Positions 18,428 to 27,769 are shown, counted from the stretch's first letter. The stretch: DNA of 64,000 bases from Roseibium album (GCF_001404515.1 NZ_CXWE01000003.1:248001-312000); one strand, 5' to 3'. A program made the numbers and translations. Notes: generated from the letters alone by a model not told the origin.

Positions 18428-19315
18428 CTAGTCCCGCTTCATCCGTTTGGCACCGGCGAGCGCCTTGGTTGCACGCTCACGCGCCATCTGTCTTTGCGCA
18501 TCCACTTGCTGGAAGTCCTCCTTCTTCAGTCCAAGCTCATTCGCAAACCGCTCGCGGATCAACCCGTAGAAGGTTGCCTGCAGGCTGGCGAAAACCCAGA
18601 CGAAGATCAGCATCGTCCCCATAGGAAAGATGGCAGATCGGATCTGCAGCCAAAGATCACTTGCCGGCAACAACCCGTCACTCATGCTCAGGAGAAACCC
18701 CCAGACGAAGATCAGCAAAGCCGCCAGGAGACTCATGACGAGTGCCGAAAAGGCCATCGCCCAACCGAAGCCGGACGTTGCCCGCCAGCTCTCCCTGAGC
18801 GTCAGGGGATCATCGACAGCTGCCGCGGGAAGAACCACGGACAGTTTCTGAACCACCATCAGTGCAATGAATGGTGCCAGAAACATCAAAAGAAGACCAA
18901 ACCCCGCTGTCAGGGCGGCAATTATCGAAGAAACGATCATCAGAGGAACAAGTGACAGAAACCCGATCAGCCCCAGAACGATCTGGTAGTACATGACACG
19001 AAGCGTTCGTTTCCCGAATGTGACCGGAAAGTCGCGGGCGCCAATCAGGATGCGCCGGACATAGGCAATTGCGATCGAGAAGCCGACGAGAAGATTTGCA
19101 ATGGCAGCCAATGCGCGCAGCGCACCTTCATCGGCCTTGGCCACCGGCTCCGTCATGTAGGACATCGTCGAGAACCCGCTTTCCGGCATCAACGAAGACC
19201 CTATCGCAAAATTGAGCGCCAGCAGGAGCAGGATATAGGCCCAACCTGTCTTGAACAGCGTCCCGATATTGTGCTGCGCCAGGGAGACTGAACGTTCCAG
19301 GACGGTGATGAACAT
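18428..19315 (-). CDS. Polytopic membrane protein, function unknown
   Basis: A 295-residue protein with about six hydrophobic helices (for example TGWAYILLLLALNFAIGS, YYQIVLGLIGFLSLVPLMIVSSIIAAL, MAFSALVMSLLAALLIFVWGF). It ends in a basic, coiled C-terminal tail (DAQRQMARERATKALAGAKRMKRD). No named family was recognised. It is the first divergent neighbour of ispG, with about 190 bases between them. Confidence 0.8.
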   Translation of the reverse strand: MFITVLERSVSLAQHNIGTLFKTGWAYILLLLALNFAIGSSLMPESGFSTMSYMTEPVAKADEGALRALAAIANLLVGFSIAIAYVRRILIGARDFPVTFGKRTLRVMYYQIVLGLIGFLSLVPLMIVSSIIAALTAGFGLLLMFLAPFIALMVVQKLSVVLPAAAVDDPLTLRESWRATSGFGWAMAFSALVMSLLAALLIFVWGFLLSMSDGLLPASDLWLQIRSAIFPMGTMLIFVWVFASLQATFYGLIRERFANELGLKKEDFQQVDAQRQMARERATKALAGAKRMKRD

Positions 19316-19509
19316 GAGCTACCCCAGTAATCCTTTGCCAAACACGAAAGTAGAGATTCTTCTGAAAATCGCTAGGGCACAGCAACATTGCAGCCAGACA
19401 ATTCCCCAATACCTGACCTTTTTCGCCGCAGACCCCGATCCAGCGCTGGAAAGTTCGACCAAATTCCCTCATATGGTGGACACATGCGTAAAACCGGTTG
19501 GCTCCAGTC

Positions 19510-20769
19510 ATGATTGATGATTTCGCAAAACCCCTGTCACGCCGCAGATCCGTCGGTGTCATGGTAGGCAACGTCCAGGTCGGTGGCGATGCTCCGATCG
19601 TCGTTCAGTCGATGACCAACACAGACACGGCAGATGCAGACTCGACTGTTGCCCAGGTCGCCGCGCTGGCACGTGCCGGCTCGGAAATCGTTCGCATCAC
19701 CGTTGACCGTCCGGAGGCGGCCGAACAGGTTCCGCGCATCAAGGAGCGCCTGGAACGTATCGGCATTTTCGTGCCGCTGGTCGGCGACTTTCATTATATC
19801 GGCCACAAGCTTCTCACCGACTATCCCGATTGTGCCGCAGCGCTGGACAAGTACCGCATCAATCCGGGAAATGTCGGCTTCAAGGCAAAGCGCGATACAC
19901 AGTTTTCCCAGATCATCGACCTCGCACTCAAGCACGACAAGGCGGTGCGTATCGGCGTCAACTGGGGCTCGCTCGACCAGGAACTGCTAACGCGATTGAT
20001 GGACGAAAATGCGAAAAGCGCAGCGCCCGTTTCTGCAGCTGCCGTTATGCGTGAAGCCATCATCCAGTCAGGCCTGCTGTCGGCTGAACGTGCCGAAGCG
20101 CTCGGCATGGGCCGGGACAAGATCATTCTTTCCGCCAAGGTCAGCCAGGTTCAGGATCTGATTGCCGTTTATGCCGATCTCGGGCGGCGTTGCGACTACG
20201 CCCTTCATCTCGGTCTGACGGAAGCAGGCATGGGCACCAAGGGCATCGTCTCCTCGGCTGCCTCCATGGGTATCCTGCTGCAGCAGGGTATCGGCGATAC
20301 GATCCGGGTCTCGCTCACGCCGGAGCCGGGCGGCGACAGGACCCGCGAAGTTCAGGTCGCCCAGGAACTGTTGCAGGTTATGGGTTTCAGGGCCTTTGTT
20401 CCGGTCGTTGCAGCCTGTCCGGGCTGTGGTCGAACCACTTCTACCGTGTTCCAGGAATTGGCCAGCGACATTCAGGATCATATCCGCGATTCCATGCCTG
20501 CCTGGCGCGAGCAGTATCCAGGTGTTGAAGGCCTCACCGTCGCGGTCATGGGCTGCATCGTGAATGGTCCGGGAGAATCCAAACACGCGGACATCGGCAT
20601 CTCCTTGCCGGGTACAGGTGAAACGCCTTCGGCGCCGGTTTTCGTCGATGGCGAGAAGGTCGCGACGTTGCGCGGCGAAGGCATAGCCGACGAGTTCAAG
20701 CTGATGGTTCTGAACTATATTGAAAAACGGTATGGCACCGGAGCCAATTCCTCTTCCGACGCGGCCTAG
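19510..20769 (+). CDS. ispG: 4-hydroxy-3-methylbut-2-en-1-yl diphosphate synthase (flavodoxin)
   Basis: A 419-residue GcpE enzyme of the MEP isoprenoid pathway, converting MEcPP to HMBPP. The TIM-barrel part shows [22 protein letters not shown] and GVNWGSLDQ. The [4Fe-4S] ligands lie in [13 protein letters not shown] and [21 protein letters not shown]. The frame opens at a TTG (19498); the ATG at 19510 is chosen because [12 protein letters not shown] matches the usual start of alphaproteobacterial IspG. It is followed by pdxY after 21 bases, so the two may be co-transcribed. Confidence 0.96.
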   Translation: MIDDFAKPLSRRRSVGVMVGNVQVGGDAPIVVQSMTNTDTADADSTVAQVAALARAGSEIVRITVDRPEAAEQVPRIKERLERIGIFVPLVGDFHYIGHKLLTDYPDCAAALDKYRINPGNVGFKAKRDTQFSQIIDLALKHDKAVRIGVNWGSLDQELLTRLMDENAKSAAPVSAAAVMREAIIQSGLLSAERAEALGMGRDKIILSAKVSQVQDLIAVYADLGRRCDYALHLGLTEAGMGTKGIVSSAASMGILLQQGIGDTIRVSLTPEPGGDRTREVQVAQELLQVMGFRAFVPVVAACPGCGRTTSTVFQELASDIQDHIRDSMPAWREQYPGVEGLTVAVMGCIVNGPGESKHADIGISLPGTGETPSAPVFVDGEKVATLRGEGIADEFKLMVLNYIEKRYGTGANSSSDAA

Positions 20770-20790
20770 TCGCTATCAGGGATCAACCGA

Positions 20791-21693
20791 ATGATGCAGC
20801 AGCCGGGAGTAGCCGAGCCACCGAGAAAGCCGCTTCTGGTGATCACCTCTCAAGTTGTCAGGGGTGGAATCAGCGGCCGTGGTCTGACCTTTTCGCTGGA
20901 ACGGATCGGACATGACGTCTGGTTTCTGCCGACAATCGTCCTGCCGTGGCACCCGGGGCACGGAAAGGGCACTCGCATTGTTGCGTCATCAACCGACTTT
21001 GCCGCGATCATTGGTGATCTGACGACGTCGCCGAAACTCGGCGAGGTCGGTGGCATTCTTACCGGTTATCTTGGCAACGCGGACCAGGCTGCGGCCATCG
21101 CCACACTGGTGAAAGCCGTCAAGGCGGCAAACCCGGATGCGCCCTACCTTTGCGATCCGGTTATCGGAGACCACCACAGTGCCTCCGGCGGCGGTCTTTA
21201 CGTTCCAAAGGCAACCGCACAATCGATCCGTGACGACCTTGTTCCACTAGCAGATATCGTCACGCCGAACGCCTTCGAGCTTGGCTGGCTGACGAAACGG
21301 GACATCGAAACAGAGCTACAGGCCCTGTCTGCCGCCCGCGCGCTCGGCAACGAACGTGTTTTGATAACGTCGTCCCCGGCCATGCGCCGCAATGCCATCG
21401 CCAATTTGCTGGTCGGTCCACGCGGTGCCGTCGCAGCTGAACACGCGGCTATTGACAGCCCTCCCCATGGAACGGGCGACCTGATTGCAGGGCTTTTCCT
21501 GACCAATCATCTCGCTGGCCTCAATGACGAGGAAGCCTTGAAGCGCGCTTCCGCCTCGGTCTTCGAACTCGTCGCAAGAAGCGTCAAGAAAGGGGCGGAT
21601 GAATTGATGTTCGCCCAGGAACAGCAGTCAGTCGTTCGGGCTATGGCGCTGGTGACCTCGCGGCGCGTGATCGAAACGAAAGCCCGTGCCTGA
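20791..21693 (+). CDS. pdxY: Pyridoxal kinase
   Basis: A 300-residue ribokinase-fold enzyme that phosphorylates pyridoxal in the B6 salvage pathway. PdxY features: VITSQVVRGGISGRG at the N-terminus (substrate loop), GYLGNADQ, CDPVIGD (Mg/ATP site), DIVTPNAFELGWLTK and the anion hole/catalytic Asp in PPHGTGDLIAGLF. Its stop overlaps the start of the DUF429 gene by eight bases, indicating translational coupling. Confidence 0.93.
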   Translation: MMQQPGVAEPPRKPLLVITSQVVRGGISGRGLTFSLERIGHDVWFLPTIVLPWHPGHGKGTRIVASSTDFAAIIGDLTTSPKLGEVGGILTGYLGNADQAAAIATLVKAVKAANPDAPYLCDPVIGDHHSASGGGLYVPKATAQSIRDDLVPLADIVTPNAFELGWLTKRDIETELQALSAARALGNERVLITSSPAMRRNAIANLLVGPRGAVAAEHAAIDSPPHGTGDLIAGLFLTNHLAGLNDEEALKRASASVFELVARSVKKGADELMFAQEQQSVVRAMALVTSRRVIETKARA

Positions 21694-22423
21694 AGACAAC
21701 GATCTCTGGCTTGCCGGCGTCGACGGATGCAAGGCAGGCTGGGCCGCCGTCATTCGAAACCTGGCCGATCCGGCGTCAATCCGTCTGGAAATCGTCCCGG
21801 ATTTCGAATCCCTCGTGAACTTCAGTCCTTCCCTTGGCATTATCGCCGTTGATATGCCCATCGGCCTGCCGGACTTCATTTCACCAGGCGGCCGAGGGCC
21901 CGAAAAGGCAGCACGCATGCATCTTGGCGACCGCCAGTCATCCGTCTTCGCCGTTCCGTCCCGTGCTGCCGTCTACGAGACAGATTACAGCGACGCCTGT
22001 TCATCAGCATTCAGGACGTCCGAACCACCCAGGAAAGTCTCCAAACAGTGCTTCTTTCTGTTCCCCAAGATCCGGGAGATTGATGCCCTGATGACGCTGG
22101 ATCTGGAAAAACGGGTCTACGAGGTCCATCCGGAACTCGCCTTCTGGCGGCTGAACGGCGAGCGGGAAATGAGCCTGCCGAAAAAGGTCAAGAGCCGCGC
22201 CAATCCGGAAGGTCTCGACCAGCGACGGGACCTTCTCGTCCGCAACGGTCTGCCGAAGGAGTTCCTTGACCAGCCGCCTCCAAAGGGCTGCGGCCGCGAC
22301 GATCTGCTGGATGCAGCAGCTAACAGCCTGATCGCGGAACGCATTCACCTTGGCCTGGCCGCTCCGTTTCCCGAATTCCCTCGAAGGGATGACCGCGGTC
22401 TCAGAATGGCGATCTGGGCTTAG
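21686..22423 (+). CDS. DUF429 (RNase H-like fold) protein
   Basis: A 245-residue protein with GVDGCKAGWAAV near residues 11-22, IIAVDMPIGLPD (acidic strand), CFFLFPKIREID, VYEVHPELAFWRLNG and DDLLDAAANSLIAERI. These are the conserved blocks of DUF429, predicted to have a ribonuclease H-like fold with Asp/Glu active residues. The start is a GTG overlapping the end of pdxY. Function not established; a nuclease role is only suggested by the fold. Confidence 0.88.
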   Translation: MPEDNDLWLAGVDGCKAGWAAVIRNLADPASIRLEIVPDFESLVNFSPSLGIIAVDMPIGLPDFISPGGRGPEKAARMHLGDRQSSVFAVPSRAAVYETDYSDACSSAFRTSEPPRKVSKQCFFLFPKIREIDALMTLDLEKRVYEVHPELAFWRLNGEREMSLPKKVKSRANPEGLDQRRDLLVRNGLPKEFLDQPPPKGCGRDDLLDAAANSLIAERIHLGLAAPFPEFPRRDDRGLRMAIWA

Positions 22424-22465
22424 TGCTAACTTGTCAAACACTGGCTCCAGTCCGGCGCTTAGCAC

Positions 22466-23113
22466 CTAAAGACCATCCAGCAATGCCATGATCCCGTTAC
22501 GGATCTCCGGACCGCGCACGATTTCTCCGTGACAGGGCACGACGACACTGGGAACGTCTTCACCCAGGCGATTACGGACCCAGTTCGAGAAGCGTTCCTT
22601 GTCCTTTAACCCGTATTTCGGAAAAGTCTTCAGGAATCCGATTTGCGCTGTGTCCTCACCCTTTTGCCTGATGCCGCAAAAGGCATCGGTGACAACCCAC
22701 ACCACTTCGTTTCCACGTCGGACAACCAGCCAGACTTCACCGGTCTTGAGACCTTCGGGTTCGACGAGCGTGACGGTTTGCGGCAAGACCTCCGAAAGCG
22801 CAGACAGGGATCCGAATTGGCTCCCCGTCACTTTTTCGAGCCTGGGTCTAGCTGCATCCGAGCAAACGAGATCTGCATTCCCGAAAGCTTCGACATGCTC
22901 GGGAATAGCCTTGTTGTGATAATGGTTTGGTGCGAACAGAAACCGCACGGGCTCTTTGTGCCCAAGCGCCGTGCTGGTGCTTTCGACAGGACTGTAGAGG
23001 CAGACCCCTCCGTCAGAAAGACGCGCCACCGTCGCGCGGAGGTTTCCGCGCCGGATGGTCCAAAGACCATCGATACCCTTTACACTTTCCAGCATCGGTT
23101 CTTGTCGTGTCAT
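22466..23113 (-). CDS. Metallo-beta-lactamase-like (DUF4336-type) protein
   Basis: About 215 residues. The ATG at 23113 overlaps the TGA of the tetR gene (ATGA), so translation is coupled; the frame itself opens at 23143. The order of blocks is that of a reduced MBL fold: LWTIRRGNLRATVARLSDGGVCLYSPVE, FLFAPNHYHNKAIPEHVEAF, a central ALSEVLPQTVTLVEPEGLKTGEVWLVV and a late His in VVVPCHGEIV. The HxHxDH zinc motif is not present in standard form, the nearest being NHYHNKAIPEH, so metal binding and catalysis are uncertain. Likely under control of the adjacent TetR protein. Confidence 0.72.
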   Translation of the reverse strand: MTRQEPMLESVKGIDGLWTIRRGNLRATVARLSDGGVCLYSPVESTSTALGHKEPVRFLFAPNHYHNKAIPEHVEAFGNADLVCSDAARPRLEKVTGSQFGSLSALSEVLPQTVTLVEPEGLKTGEVWLVVRRGNEVVWVVTDAFCGIRQKGEDTAQIGFLKTFPKYGLKDKERFSNWVRNRLGEDVPSVVVPCHGEIVRGPEIRNGIMALLDGL

Positions 23114-23703
23114 GACAGCTCCATGGATTTCAATTGGCTGCAAAGGATATCGACGAGCTGTATTCCTGCGTCGGTCTTCTGATCCAGCCGGTTTTGGGCG
23201 TGCACGCCCATGACCGCGGAGACCAGCCCCTTGGCAATCTGTTCGGGATCAATGTCCGGATCGATTTCTTCTGCTGCAATGGCGTTTTGCAGGCAGACAA
23301 GAAAGCTGCTTTCGAGCTCGTGCCAATACCGCCTGACGGCCTCTTCGAGGCGTTTACTTCCAACACGGGCATTCTCAATGCCGGTGTTGACGATCAGACA
23401 ACCGTACTTGCTTGACGTCATCGACCCGTCCGTCACCAGCGACGTCAGGAAAACGCTTATCTGCCGGAAACCACCGTCTCTCACAGGCTGCATGGCATGA
23501 GAGATCGCCCTTTCGGTGTAAAGCTCCAGCGCGGTCAGGTAGAGCCCTTCCTTGCCACCGAACTCGCTGCGGATCGCGAATTGGTTGAGCCCGGTAAGGT
23601 GCTCAAGCTCTCTCAGACCGAGAGCCTGATAGCCATGTTGCCAGAACGCGTAGACCACGCGTTCAACAACCTCTTCAACATTGTAACTCTTGGGACGGGC
23701 CAT
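23110..23703 (-). CDS. TetR family transcriptional regulator
   Basis: A 197-residue regulator. The N-terminal helix-turn-helix is VEEVVERVVYAFWQHGYQALGLRELEHLTGLNQFAIRSEFGGKEGLYLTALELY in the usual TetR order; the ligand-binding C-terminal half is helical. The ATG at 23703 gives MARPKSYN, a common TetR start; a longer frame to 23745 is less likely. It probably autoregulates through the inverted repeat at 23704-23762 and controls the coupled DUF4336-like gene. Effector unknown. Confidence 0.9.
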   Translation of the reverse strand: MARPKSYNVEEVVERVVYAFWQHGYQALGLRELEHLTGLNQFAIRSEFGGKEGLYLTALELYTERAISHAMQPVRDGGFRQISVFLTSLVTDGSMTSSKYGCLIVNTGIENARVGSKRLEEAVRRYWHELESSFLVCLQNAIAAEEIDPDIDPEQIAKGLVSAVMGVHAQNRLDQKTDAGIQLVDILCSQLKSMELS

Positions 23704-23762
23704 TTGACGTTTCTCTACAACTGCATGGAAATTATTCCTATACACTTGCAGAGAAATGTCAA
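23704..23762 (-). promoter_or_regulatory. Probable TetR operator: long inverted repeat over the tetR promoter
   Basis: The two 17-base arms TTGACGTTTCTCTACAA (23704-23720) and TTGCAGAGAAATGTCAA (23746-23762) are inverted repeats matching at 15 of 17 positions, with a 25-base centre. On the minus strand the distal arm begins with a perfect -35 TTGACA and the proximal arm abuts the tetR start codon, so a bound repressor would cover both promoter and leader. Confidence 0.7.
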
Positions 23763-23848
23763 GTGCCCGATTTTCCGAACCCGAACTGCCTGCCCCTTCC
23801 CTTTTCGCCAGAACCTGCTAAAACGCGCGCCGCTCATGTGAGGTGAGC

Positions 23849-23888
23849 CACCGGTCGCAGCCTACCCGGTGCTAGCGAAAACAAGGGA
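23849..23888 (+). promoter_or_regulatory. preQ1 class I riboswitch (compact, translational) ahead of queC
   Basis: P1 is ACCGG (23850-23854) with CCGGT (23866-23870). The loop is TCGCAGCCTAC (23855-23865). The A-rich tail GCGAAAACAAGGGA ends in the queC Shine-Dalgarno AAGGGA (23883-23888), eight bases before the TTG start. The blocks GGTCGCAG, ACCC and AAAACAAGG are the same as those I recall for the structurally characterised Thermoanaerobacter preQ1-I aptamer. Ligand binding would fold the tail back into a pseudoknot and hide the ribosome binding site, shutting off preQ1 synthesis. The downstream operon makes preQ1 precursors, which fits exactly. Confidence 0.85.
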
Positions 23889-23896
23889 CCACATCG

Positions 23897-24586
23897 TTGA
23901 AAGCACTTGTCATCTGTTCCGGCGGAATGGATTCCGTCACACTTGCGCACAAAATGGCGCAGGACCACGAACTCACGGGTCTGATCTCATTTGATTATGG
24001 CCAGCGACACAGGAAGGAACTGGATTACGCCAGAGCCTGTGCCGATGAACTCGATACCGAGCATATCCTGATGGACATTGCCAATATCGGCCGCCAGCTG
24101 ACAGGTTCGGCGCTCACCGATGATCTGGATGTTCCGGACGGCCACTATGCCGAAGACACCATGAAAATTACCGTTGTGCCGAACCGCAACGCGATCATGC
24201 TCACCATTGCCTACGGCATCGCTGCCTCGCGCGGCGCGGATGCCGTCGCAACCGCGGTCCATGGCGGTGACCACTTCATCTATCCCGATTGCCGTCCGGC
24301 CTTCACGTCCAGCTTCGAGACAATGCAGCGCCACGCGCTCGACGGCTATGCGGAGATCAGTCTGTTTACCCCTTATGTCCATGTCAGCAAGGCGGACATT
24401 GCGTCAGAAGGGCTGCGCCTCGGCGTCGACTACCGCAAGACCTGGTCCTGTTACAAGGGCGGCGAAAAGCACTGCGGTCGCTGCGGTACGTGTGTCGAGC
24501 GTCGAGAGGCATTCCATCTGGCAGGCGGCATCGACCCGACCGAATACACGGACGCGGACTTCTGGAAGGCGGCCTGCAATGTATAA
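23897..24586 (+). CDS. queC: 7-cyano-7-deazaguanine synthase
   Basis: A 229-residue ATP-dependent enzyme converting 7-carboxy-7-deazaguanine to preQ0 in queuosine synthesis. It has the PP-loop motif CSGGMDSVTLAHK (residues 7-19), SFDYGQRHRKEL, VPNRNAIML and the C-terminal zinc cluster CYKGGEKHCGRCGTCVERREAF. The start is TTG; AAGGGA stands eight bases upstream and no ATG fits. First gene of queC-queD-queE-queF, with its ribosome binding site inside a preQ1 riboswitch. Its end overlaps queD by eight bases. Confidence 0.96.
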   Translation: MKALVICSGGMDSVTLAHKMAQDHELTGLISFDYGQRHRKELDYARACADELDTEHILMDIANIGRQLTGSALTDDLDVPDGHYAEDTMKITVVPNRNAIMLTIAYGIAASRGADAVATAVHGGDHFIYPDCRPAFTSSFETMQRHALDGYAEISLFTPYVHVSKADIASEGLRLGVDYRKTWSCYKGGEKHCGRCGTCVERREAFHLAGGIDPTEYTDADFWKAACNV

Positions 24587-24965
24587 AATTACCAAGGAGT
24601 TTCATTTCTCCGCGTCCCATCAGCTTCTCGGGCTTGGAGAGGACCACCCCTGCAGCCGGTTTCACGGTCACAATTATGTGGTCGAGGTGGAGCTGGCCTC
24701 CGACGAGCTGAACACCATCGGTTTCGTCCGGGACTACAATGAGCTGAAGTCTCTGAAAGCCTACATTGACGACACACTCGACCATCGGCATCTCAACGAC
24801 GTACTCGGCGATGATTGCGTGACGGCCGAACGCCTGGCGAAACATCTGTTTGACTGGTGCAAAGTGGAATGGCCGGAAACCATGGCCGTGCGGGTCAGGG
24901 AAACACCGAAGACCTGTGCCGAATACCGGCCGCTGGTCTATGTCCCCGTGGAGGCGCGCCGATGA
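24579..24965 (+). CDS. queD: 6-carboxytetrahydropterin synthase
   Basis: A 128-residue enzyme that turns dihydroneopterin triphosphate into 6-carboxy-tetrahydropterin. The zinc histidines are visible in [11 protein letters not shown] and CSRFHGHNY, and the catalytic Asp-His region in DHRHLNDV. The ATG at 24579 lies within the end of queC; the same frame stays open far upstream, but only this start gives the family N-terminus [12 protein letters not shown]. Its stop overlaps the queE start (ATGA). Confidence 0.95.
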   Translation: MYKITKEFHFSASHQLLGLGEDHPCSRFHGHNYVVEVELASDELNTIGFVRDYNELKSLKAYIDDTLDHRHLNDVLGDDCVTAERLAKHLFDWCKVEWPETMAVRVRETPKTCAEYRPLVYVPVEARR

Positions 24966-25690
24966 ACACGCAAACCATTCGCGTCAACGAGATCTTCGGC
25001 CCGACCATCCAGGGCGAAGGTGCCCTGATCGGTCAGCCCACCGTCTTCGTCCGCACCGGCGGCTGCGATTACCGTTGCTCCTGGTGCGACACGCTGCATG
25101 CGGTCGACAGTGCCTATCGGGACGACTGGCATCCGATGACACCTGCCGCCATCATGATGCAGGTGGAGATCCTGTCCGGGCATTGCCCTTTGACGGTGTC
25201 GCTATCCGGCGGCAATCCGGCCATCCAGCCGCTTGGCGGCCTGATCGACCTCGGACGCAAGGAAGGTTACCGGTTCGCGCTGGAGACCCAGGGAAGCATC
25301 GCGCGGGACTGGTTCAGGGATCTTGACGTCCTGACTCTCAGCCCGAAACCGCCCTCAAGCGGCATGGTGACCGACTGGCAGAAACTGGCCGAGTGCGTGG
25401 AAGCCGCAGGCCCGTCGACACAACTGGCCCTCAAGGTAGTGATTTTCGACGAGAACGACTACGCTTATGCCAGGGAAATCGCCTCGCGCTATCCGCAACA
25501 ATCGCTTTACCTGCAACCGGGCAATCACACACCCCCGGCACCGGATCAGGAAGACGGGGTCATCGATATGGCCGGCATCATGGACCGCATGCGCTGGCTT
25601 ATCGACCGGGTCACCACCGACCGTCTTTATTCGGCGACCGTCCTCCCTCAGCTGCATACACTCATCTGGGGCAATCTGAGAGGGGTTTGA
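24962..25690 (+). CDS. queE: 7-carboxy-7-deazaguanine synthase (radical SAM)
   Basis: A 242-residue radical SAM enzyme forming the deazaguanine ring. N-terminal substrate motif [21 protein letters not shown], and the cluster motif [10 protein letters not shown] (CX3CX2C), with [10 protein letters not shown] for SAM binding. The start ATG overlaps the queD stop codon, so the two are translationally coupled. The frame's upstream extension to 24857 is not used. Confidence 0.95.
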   Translation: MNTQTIRVNEIFGPTIQGEGALIGQPTVFVRTGGCDYRCSWCDTLHAVDSAYRDDWHPMTPAAIMMQVEILSGHCPLTVSLSGGNPAIQPLGGLIDLGRKEGYRFALETQGSIARDWFRDLDVLTLSPKPPSSGMVTDWQKLAECVEAAGPSTQLALKVVIFDENDYAYAREIASRYPQQSLYLQPGNHTPPAPDQEDGVIDMAGIMDRMRWLIDRVTTDRLYSATVLPQLHTLIWGNLRGV

Positions 25691-25778
25691 GTCAGGCCGT
25701 CTTTCTCAAACCTTAACCGGCGGAGCCGTGCCAGCTGCATCTCGCGCGCCTGGACAATGTCGTTATCTGGAGAAAACC

Positions 25779-26246
25779 ATGTCCGACAAAAGCATTTACG
25801 AAAACCTGACCCAGCTGGGAGCCTCGACGGATCTTCCAGGTGACCCGGACGAGGCTGTTCTGGAAAAGGTGCCAAACCCGCAGGCCGGCACCGGATACAT
25901 GGTGCGTTTCGTCGCCCCCGAATTTACCTCGCTGTGCCCGATCACCGGCGCACCCGACTTCGCTCATCTGGTGATCGACTATGTACCGGAGGAATTTCTG
26001 GTCGAGAGCAAATCGTTGAAACTGTTTCTGGGTTCGTTTCGCAATCATGGTGCGTTCCACGAAGATTGCACGGTTTCCATAGGCAAGCGGCTGGTCGACC
26101 TGCTCGATCCGCAGTGGCTGCGAATCGGTGGCTATTGGTATCCACGCGGCGGCATCCCCATCGATGTCTTTTATCAGACCGGTCCGGCACCGGATGGTGT
26201 CTGGATCCCGGATCAGGGCGTCCAGTCTTATCGCGGGCGAGGCTGA
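25779..26246 (+). CDS. queF: NADPH-dependent 7-cyano-7-deazaguanine reductase
   Basis: A 155-residue T-fold enzyme reducing preQ0 to preQ1, the last free-base step. The catalytic Cys is in [20 protein letters not shown]; the NADPH/substrate block is [21 protein letters not shown]. The length fits the short, unimodular QueF type. The ATG at 25779 follows TGGAGAAAACC, a good ribosome binding site. It is 88 bases after queE in the same direction and completes the set needed to make preQ1 from queD's product. Confidence 0.95.
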   Translation: MSDKSIYENLTQLGASTDLPGDPDEAVLEKVPNPQAGTGYMVRFVAPEFTSLCPITGAPDFAHLVIDYVPEEFLVESKSLKLFLGSFRNHGAFHEDCTVSIGKRLVDLLDPQWLRIGGYWYPRGGIPIDVFYQTGPAPDGVWIPDQGVQSYRGRG

Positions 26247-26287
26247 AGTTCCCAGGCATGGACCGGGCTGGACCCGACATTCTCTCC

Positions 26288-27334
26288 CTAGATTGTGATA
26301 TCCAGGTCGACAATGGCGCGTTTACCGATCTTGTACGGTCCCCATTCAAGCGGGTTTTCGATGGCGTTGCCATCCTTGTCGAACCCCTGAAGTTTTACCG
26401 AGCAGGTCTCACCAGCAGTGACGGTGAAGCCTCCGCTTTGTGGGAACCTCGCCGAATCCCGGAAGAAAAGTGTCTTGAACCCTCTCAGTTCCCCGTCTCC
26501 GGAAATTGTTCCGATTACGGACATCGCATCTTTGGGACCGTAAAGAACACTCACCGGCCCGACTGCGTTTTTCCTCGTGAGCTTGACTGATATCCAGGCC
26601 TTGGTTTCGTCTCGGGGTCCCGTTACTTCTTCCGGAATATCCAGTGATCTCAAGCCGAGTGTTCTAAGAAGCTTGTTCACACCTTTGCTGCCTCCCGCAA
26701 CAATCATCGCTGTCAGAATGTATCCGATAACCTGACCATCCAGCATTTTGGATGGTTGTGTGTAGATATTGAACAGGTCGGTTACGACATCGAGCTTGAA
26801 AACGCTCCAGACCAGCAACAGGGAAAAGGCGAACCCGACCAGCGGGTTCAAGGCGGACGTATTGAAATGCCGCATGTAGGGGCGCCACCGGAACAATAGC
26901 GCCAGGCCGCTTTCGACCAGAACGGCCAGGATGAACAGGATAAACACCGCCTTGAAGGATTCGGTGTAGACTTCCTGGCTCCCCCAGGGGCCATAGTCCT
27001 CCTGGACCGAAACCGTTGCCGTTTGCGTGTCTCCGCCCAGGGTGTAGGTAACCGTGTCCGTAAATGCCCCGCCATTGTCGGGGGCGAAATAGATCAGGAC
27101 GTTGTCTTTGCTTTCACCCACTTCCGCGGCGACTTTAACACTTCCGTACTTTGCGCCTTCGTTTTCGATGGTCTTTTTCGACCGGAGGATTTCGACCACG
27201 CCGTCAGGTTTAACCTGAAATGTGGATTGGGCGAGCGCGGTGGAGGTGCCGCCTGCTGCAATCACGGCAAGAAACACGAGTGTCAGTCCGAACCATTTTC
27301 TCAAAGTTCTGCAAGTTAATGATCTTTGTCTCAT
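26288..27334 (-). CDS. Exported membrane-anchored protein, function unknown
   Basis: A 348-residue protein with a signal peptide (FGLTLVFLAVIAAGGTSTALAQ), an extracytoplasmic domain of about 90 residues rich in beta strands, and three hydrophobic helices (KAVFILFILAVLVESGLALLF, LVGFAFSLLLVWSVF, VIGYILTAMIVAGGS). A C-terminal domain of about 120 residues ends RAIVDLDITI. I do not recognise the family. Convergent with queF and not clearly linked to any neighbour. Confidence 0.78.
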   Translation of the reverse strand: MRQRSLTCRTLRKWFGLTLVFLAVIAAGGTSTALAQSTFQVKPDGVVEILRSKKTIENEGAKYGSVKVAAEVGESKDNVLIYFAPDNGGAFTDTVTYTLGGDTQTATVSVQEDYGPWGSQEVYTESFKAVFILFILAVLVESGLALLFRWRPYMRHFNTSALNPLVGFAFSLLLVWSVFKLDVVTDLFNIYTQPSKMLDGQVIGYILTAMIVAGGSKGVNKLLRTLGLRSLDIPEEVTGPRDETKAWISVKLTRKNAVGPVSVLYGPKDAMSVIGTISGDGELRGFKTLFFRDSARFPQSGGFTVTAGETCSVKLQGFDKDGNAIENPLEWGPYKIGKRAIVDLDITI

Positions 27335-27769
27335 AACCGCCCCCCAAACTCGTCAGATATCCAATTCCCTCATGATTGAGGAAACAGCCTCGACCACCTC
27401 TGGTAATCCACACTAACATTCTCCACACGGTTATAGAATTCATGCAGCAGATCTATTTCCTGCAACGCTGGTCTCTCCGGAACTGAAGTTCGGGGTCGGC
27501 AACACCTTGTCCCGATGCGCGCCAGGCATTTTGTGTGCAGGTTCAGAGGCGAGTGAAAATGCAACTTCCAAAAAGAATAAATTTCTCTTCCATCGGCCTA
27601 CCATGACGCGATATCTATGGCTCGACATCAGCAGGGAATCGGTCTTGCAACAAAAAACGTCGCAATAGACCGGTCAGATATTCCTTCATGACGTACAAAC
27701 TCCGTATGGCTGAAACTCACGGGTTCCGGCATGTGGGATTTCGTCTCCAGTGGAACGGAAAGGGAAATC
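27335..27769. other. Intergenic region, 435 bases, no gene seen
   Basis: Lies between divergent genes and should contain both promoters. I looked for a cobalamin riboswitch ahead of the cbiX-like gene and found no B12-box-like sequence. No supported ORF. Confidence 0.45.

Noticed and set aside
24174..24578. Upstream extension of the queD frame inside queC
   Set aside because: Translates to a Ser/Arg-rich sequence with no family similarity; the ATG at 24579 gives the exact QueD N-terminus.
27335..27769. Possible cobalamin riboswitch before the cbiX-like gene
   Set aside because: No B12-box-like sequence or the expected paired elements were seen in the leader.
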